Below, piece after piece: positions 60,601 through 64,000 of a stretch of DNA of 64,000 nucleotides. The stretch comes from Trichaptum fuscoviolaceum (Eukaryota; Basidiomycota; Agaricomycetes; Hymenochaetales; Trichaptaceae), in NCBI GenBank assembly GCA_910574455.1, contig CAJSYZ010000005.1, positions 2,232,001 to 2,296,000 on the forward strand, written 5' to 3'. The translations under genes and the position numbers were made by a program. The notes under the pieces are model-generated. The model made no database searches. It was given only the letters and a program-made list of their open reading frames with translations, and was not told where the DNA came from. The first letter of the stretch is position 1; the number at the start of each line of letters is the position of its first letter.

Positions 60601-60642
60601 TTCTCTTCTGGCAAAGCTACGGTCACATTTGAAACGAAATGA
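57633..60642 (+). CDS. Secreted DUF5695-family protein, probable glycoside hydrolase-like
   Basis: A large extracellular protein of about 900 residues. The N-terminus MYKCVNAMLWFSIYCSLSL carries a signal peptide. It is followed by SLGLANGIQTFSTPSFSFS. The second long exon contains GWRFLPEDTSADPFYQSQ, then EAGAGSWLAAAMKQFVQPS, which matches the DUF5695 pattern I remember. The third has DWGNWWSWDQADSFATDRA and AYDYVHVTAAYWSLYRVAR, typical of alpha-toroid sugar hydrolases, and later WGYNGNARRYW, then ERQIHHYGSGLNALPLI. The C-terminal part is beta-rich. Introns lie near 58170-58221, 59168-59300, 59707-59758 and 59923-59974. It is probably active on cell-wall polysaccharide, but neither catalytic residues nor substrate can be named. 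Confidence 0.82.
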
Positions 60643-62513
60643 TGTAGTTCCTCAAGCTCTTCGCATCGAAAATAGGTGCCTTTTTCAATGAGACACTGCT
60701 ACCCGGAGTTCTTCTGAATATGTTTACGCCTTCAATAAAACAATCAGCCCTGTTCATCCAGTACGTGCACTTTTTTTCTCTCGCTGAAGGTTCTGTGAAT
60801 GTGAAATCTGAAATTAAAAGCACATGCTTCCTTTCCTTCGCTCGCTTTCTCGTCAAACCATTTTGAAACGCGGGAAATTAATCCACTGCCTGCTGCGAGA
60901 CAGCCTGCGACAAGCCCCATCCAAACGACTAGTACACTGCTGGTATCAGAATGGACACAAACCGGATATGTGGTTCGACCTTTACATCATGTTACGGTCT
61001 AGATTCTCATCGATAGGAGACTACACTAGTCAGCCACCTGCCAGCCCGCCAACTTTGGAATCCGAAGGCATAAAGGAGCGGGTGAAACGGCACGCTCTCT
61101 TTAGTTCCTCCGCCACTGTAGCGCACAACGCCCCGCCTCCCGACCCAGATCGCGCACGTTTGTGAACACCGTTATCGTGCGGGGATCTGGAGAGGGTACT
61201 CTGCTGTAGCTATGATGCTCGTATAGTCAAGGAGCCACCCGCCTGGCCAGGGCGGGAGGCCGCGCTCAGAAGTGTTTCTTCGGACACGGAGCTGTCGTCT
61301 GCGTCCTTGTTGCCCATACTATCAGCTGGAGTGCGGTGTTTGGCATACGGGGTAACCGTCCTCTGCATTCCAAAACTTCGTGAGTGGGAGGCGGGAGGCT
61401 GACAGGTACTGGTCTCTCTTGTATCCCTTTGCTGGCACGGTGCTTTGGCCCCACCGTGTTGTAAGCCGAAGGGGCTGGCAGGTGGCTGGGCAGTCAGCTC
61501 AGTTGACTTGCAAATCCGATTGGATTATCCGGATTCAAGCTATAGTCCAAACCAGAAGGATGTCAAAAACCCCGCAAAACATCTGATCTAACCTTGTGCT
61601 ACACTGGCGTCATCTACAGCGTCGAGGGTAAAGCTTTTTCACAAGTGATGCTATACTCGTCGGGACGGAGTCTGAGGAGATCCATCACGGTGCTAACCTT
61701 GCCGTGTTTGAGGTGACTCGGACCTGTCCGACAAACGCACCGCACTAGCTGGCTAGATCATAGCAGCTTCCAGGTAATGGACCACATGTTCGCGTGCTTA
61801 GGGCATGAGTGCTTACTGCCTTCTTGTTGACATTTCGAGGAGGAGGAAGGGAGGGGCGCAAGGAAAACCTCCGGAGGAGGGCGTCGAGAAGGTAGTTCGG
61901 AGATGGTCTATCCCAACTCCGCCACGTAACTTTCGTGATAATCCCCCCCCCCCCCTTAAGTAGCTTCTGCCGTCTGGCCTTATGAAACTACTATGAAGTA
62001 AATGTAATGCAGCACTACGCAAAAGATAAATTAATTGTTGCGGACTTGCGGACAGAACAACGGCTTTGTTGGAGATTGACTTCAAGAAGCACACTTGTCA
62101 ATGTAAATGACTCTCGGAGCAATTATTCTAACTGCAAGAATCGAGAGTGTGTCGAATAGTTAGTTATCAAAGATATAGCTGCTTCAAAGACGAAGATGTC
62201 TGTGCAACAGGAATAGCGTTCGATGGGCGGATAGAAGCAGAATTTCACTGCAACGACGGCAAACATATATGTCCGAATGTAGTGATAGACTTCATGTATT
62301 CTCAAAAAATTACACTACGAAAAGTAACGGAGAGCCAACCTTATCATCCGACACACTGTCAGACTCTATCTAAGTAAAAACAAATTAAGGGGAATCGCAC
62401 ACGCAACTGTCCTTGCTGATGGGGGAATGGGTATGCATACGTAGTGATTATGAGGCTGTTTTGTGGATAGCGGATAGCAGTGGATGGTGAAAAATAATCT
62501 GAAGCAGGAAGCT
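60643..62513. other. Convergent intergenic region, no gene seen
   Basis: About 1.9 kb between the DUF5695 gene and the UGP1 stop, with both 3' ends facing in. Besides 3' UTRs it holds GC-rich segments (about 61020-61500 and 61830-61960) with no coding support. It resembles the empty region at 2.4-3.4 kb in composition, but I could not align a shared repeat. Confidence 0.45.
61943..61955. repeat. C13 homopolymer
   Basis: An uninterrupted run of 13 C within the non-coding region. On the opposite strand it is a G run, like the one at 2925-2940. The exact length may be affected by sequencing error. Confidence 0.8.

Positions 62514-64000
<1,487 letters not shown>

Overview
This 64 kb window looks like nuclear DNA of a filamentous basidiomycete, most likely an Agaricomycete. 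Genes are dense on both strands. Nearly every gene is cut by several short introns (mostly about 50-70 nt, GT...AG), coding DNA is of intermediate GC content, and several products belong to families I know mainly from mushroom-forming fungi. No prokaryotic operon, CRISPR array, rRNA, convincing tRNA or intact transposon was seen. Gene spans run from the inferred start codon to the inferred stop codon and include introns. All splicing was inferred by eye.

Layout, left to right. 0.5-11.3 kb is a housekeeping block: ribosomal protein S8 (+), a PHO80-type cyclin (-) divergent from ribosomal protein L12 (+), the U3 snoRNP protein UTP6 (-) divergent from a probable TORC1 subunit TCO89 (+). 12.6-25.7 kb holds a multi-pass membrane protein, a secreted type-B carboxylesterase, GOT1, an L-fucose-permease-type sugar transporter (-), a DUF6924-like protein, an FAD monooxygenase and a mitochondrial amphipathic-helix protein. 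26-38.8 kb is all on the minus strand: a mitochondrial calcium uniporter-family protein, a tiny Zn2Cys6 protein, a long Ser/Pro-rich protein with a C-terminal membrane anchor, a Bax-inhibitor-1-like protein and MDM31/32.

39.3-45.5 kb is the most unusual part. Two paralogous CFA/coclaurine-type methyltransferases point toward each other, with an orphan basidiomycete protein between them that has an internal duplication. 46.6-56.8 kb returns to housekeeping genes: an unknown protein, the methionine-salvage isomerase MRI1, RNase H2 subunit B, an unknown membrane protein, a SETD6/Rkm-type methyltransferase and Mediator subunit 10. 57.6-60.6 kb is a large secreted DUF5695 protein. The window ends in the 3' half of UDP-glucose pyrophosphorylase (-).

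Functionally, several genes serve ribosome production (S8, L12, UTP6, possibly TCO89 and the SET protein) and several serve mitochondria (uniporter-family protein, amphipathic protein, MDM31/32). I see no sign that these form a physical gene cluster beyond ordinary dense packing. The best candidate for something undescribed is the methyltransferase-orphan-methyltransferase locus, where one enzyme copy has replaced an active-site Glu by Gly.
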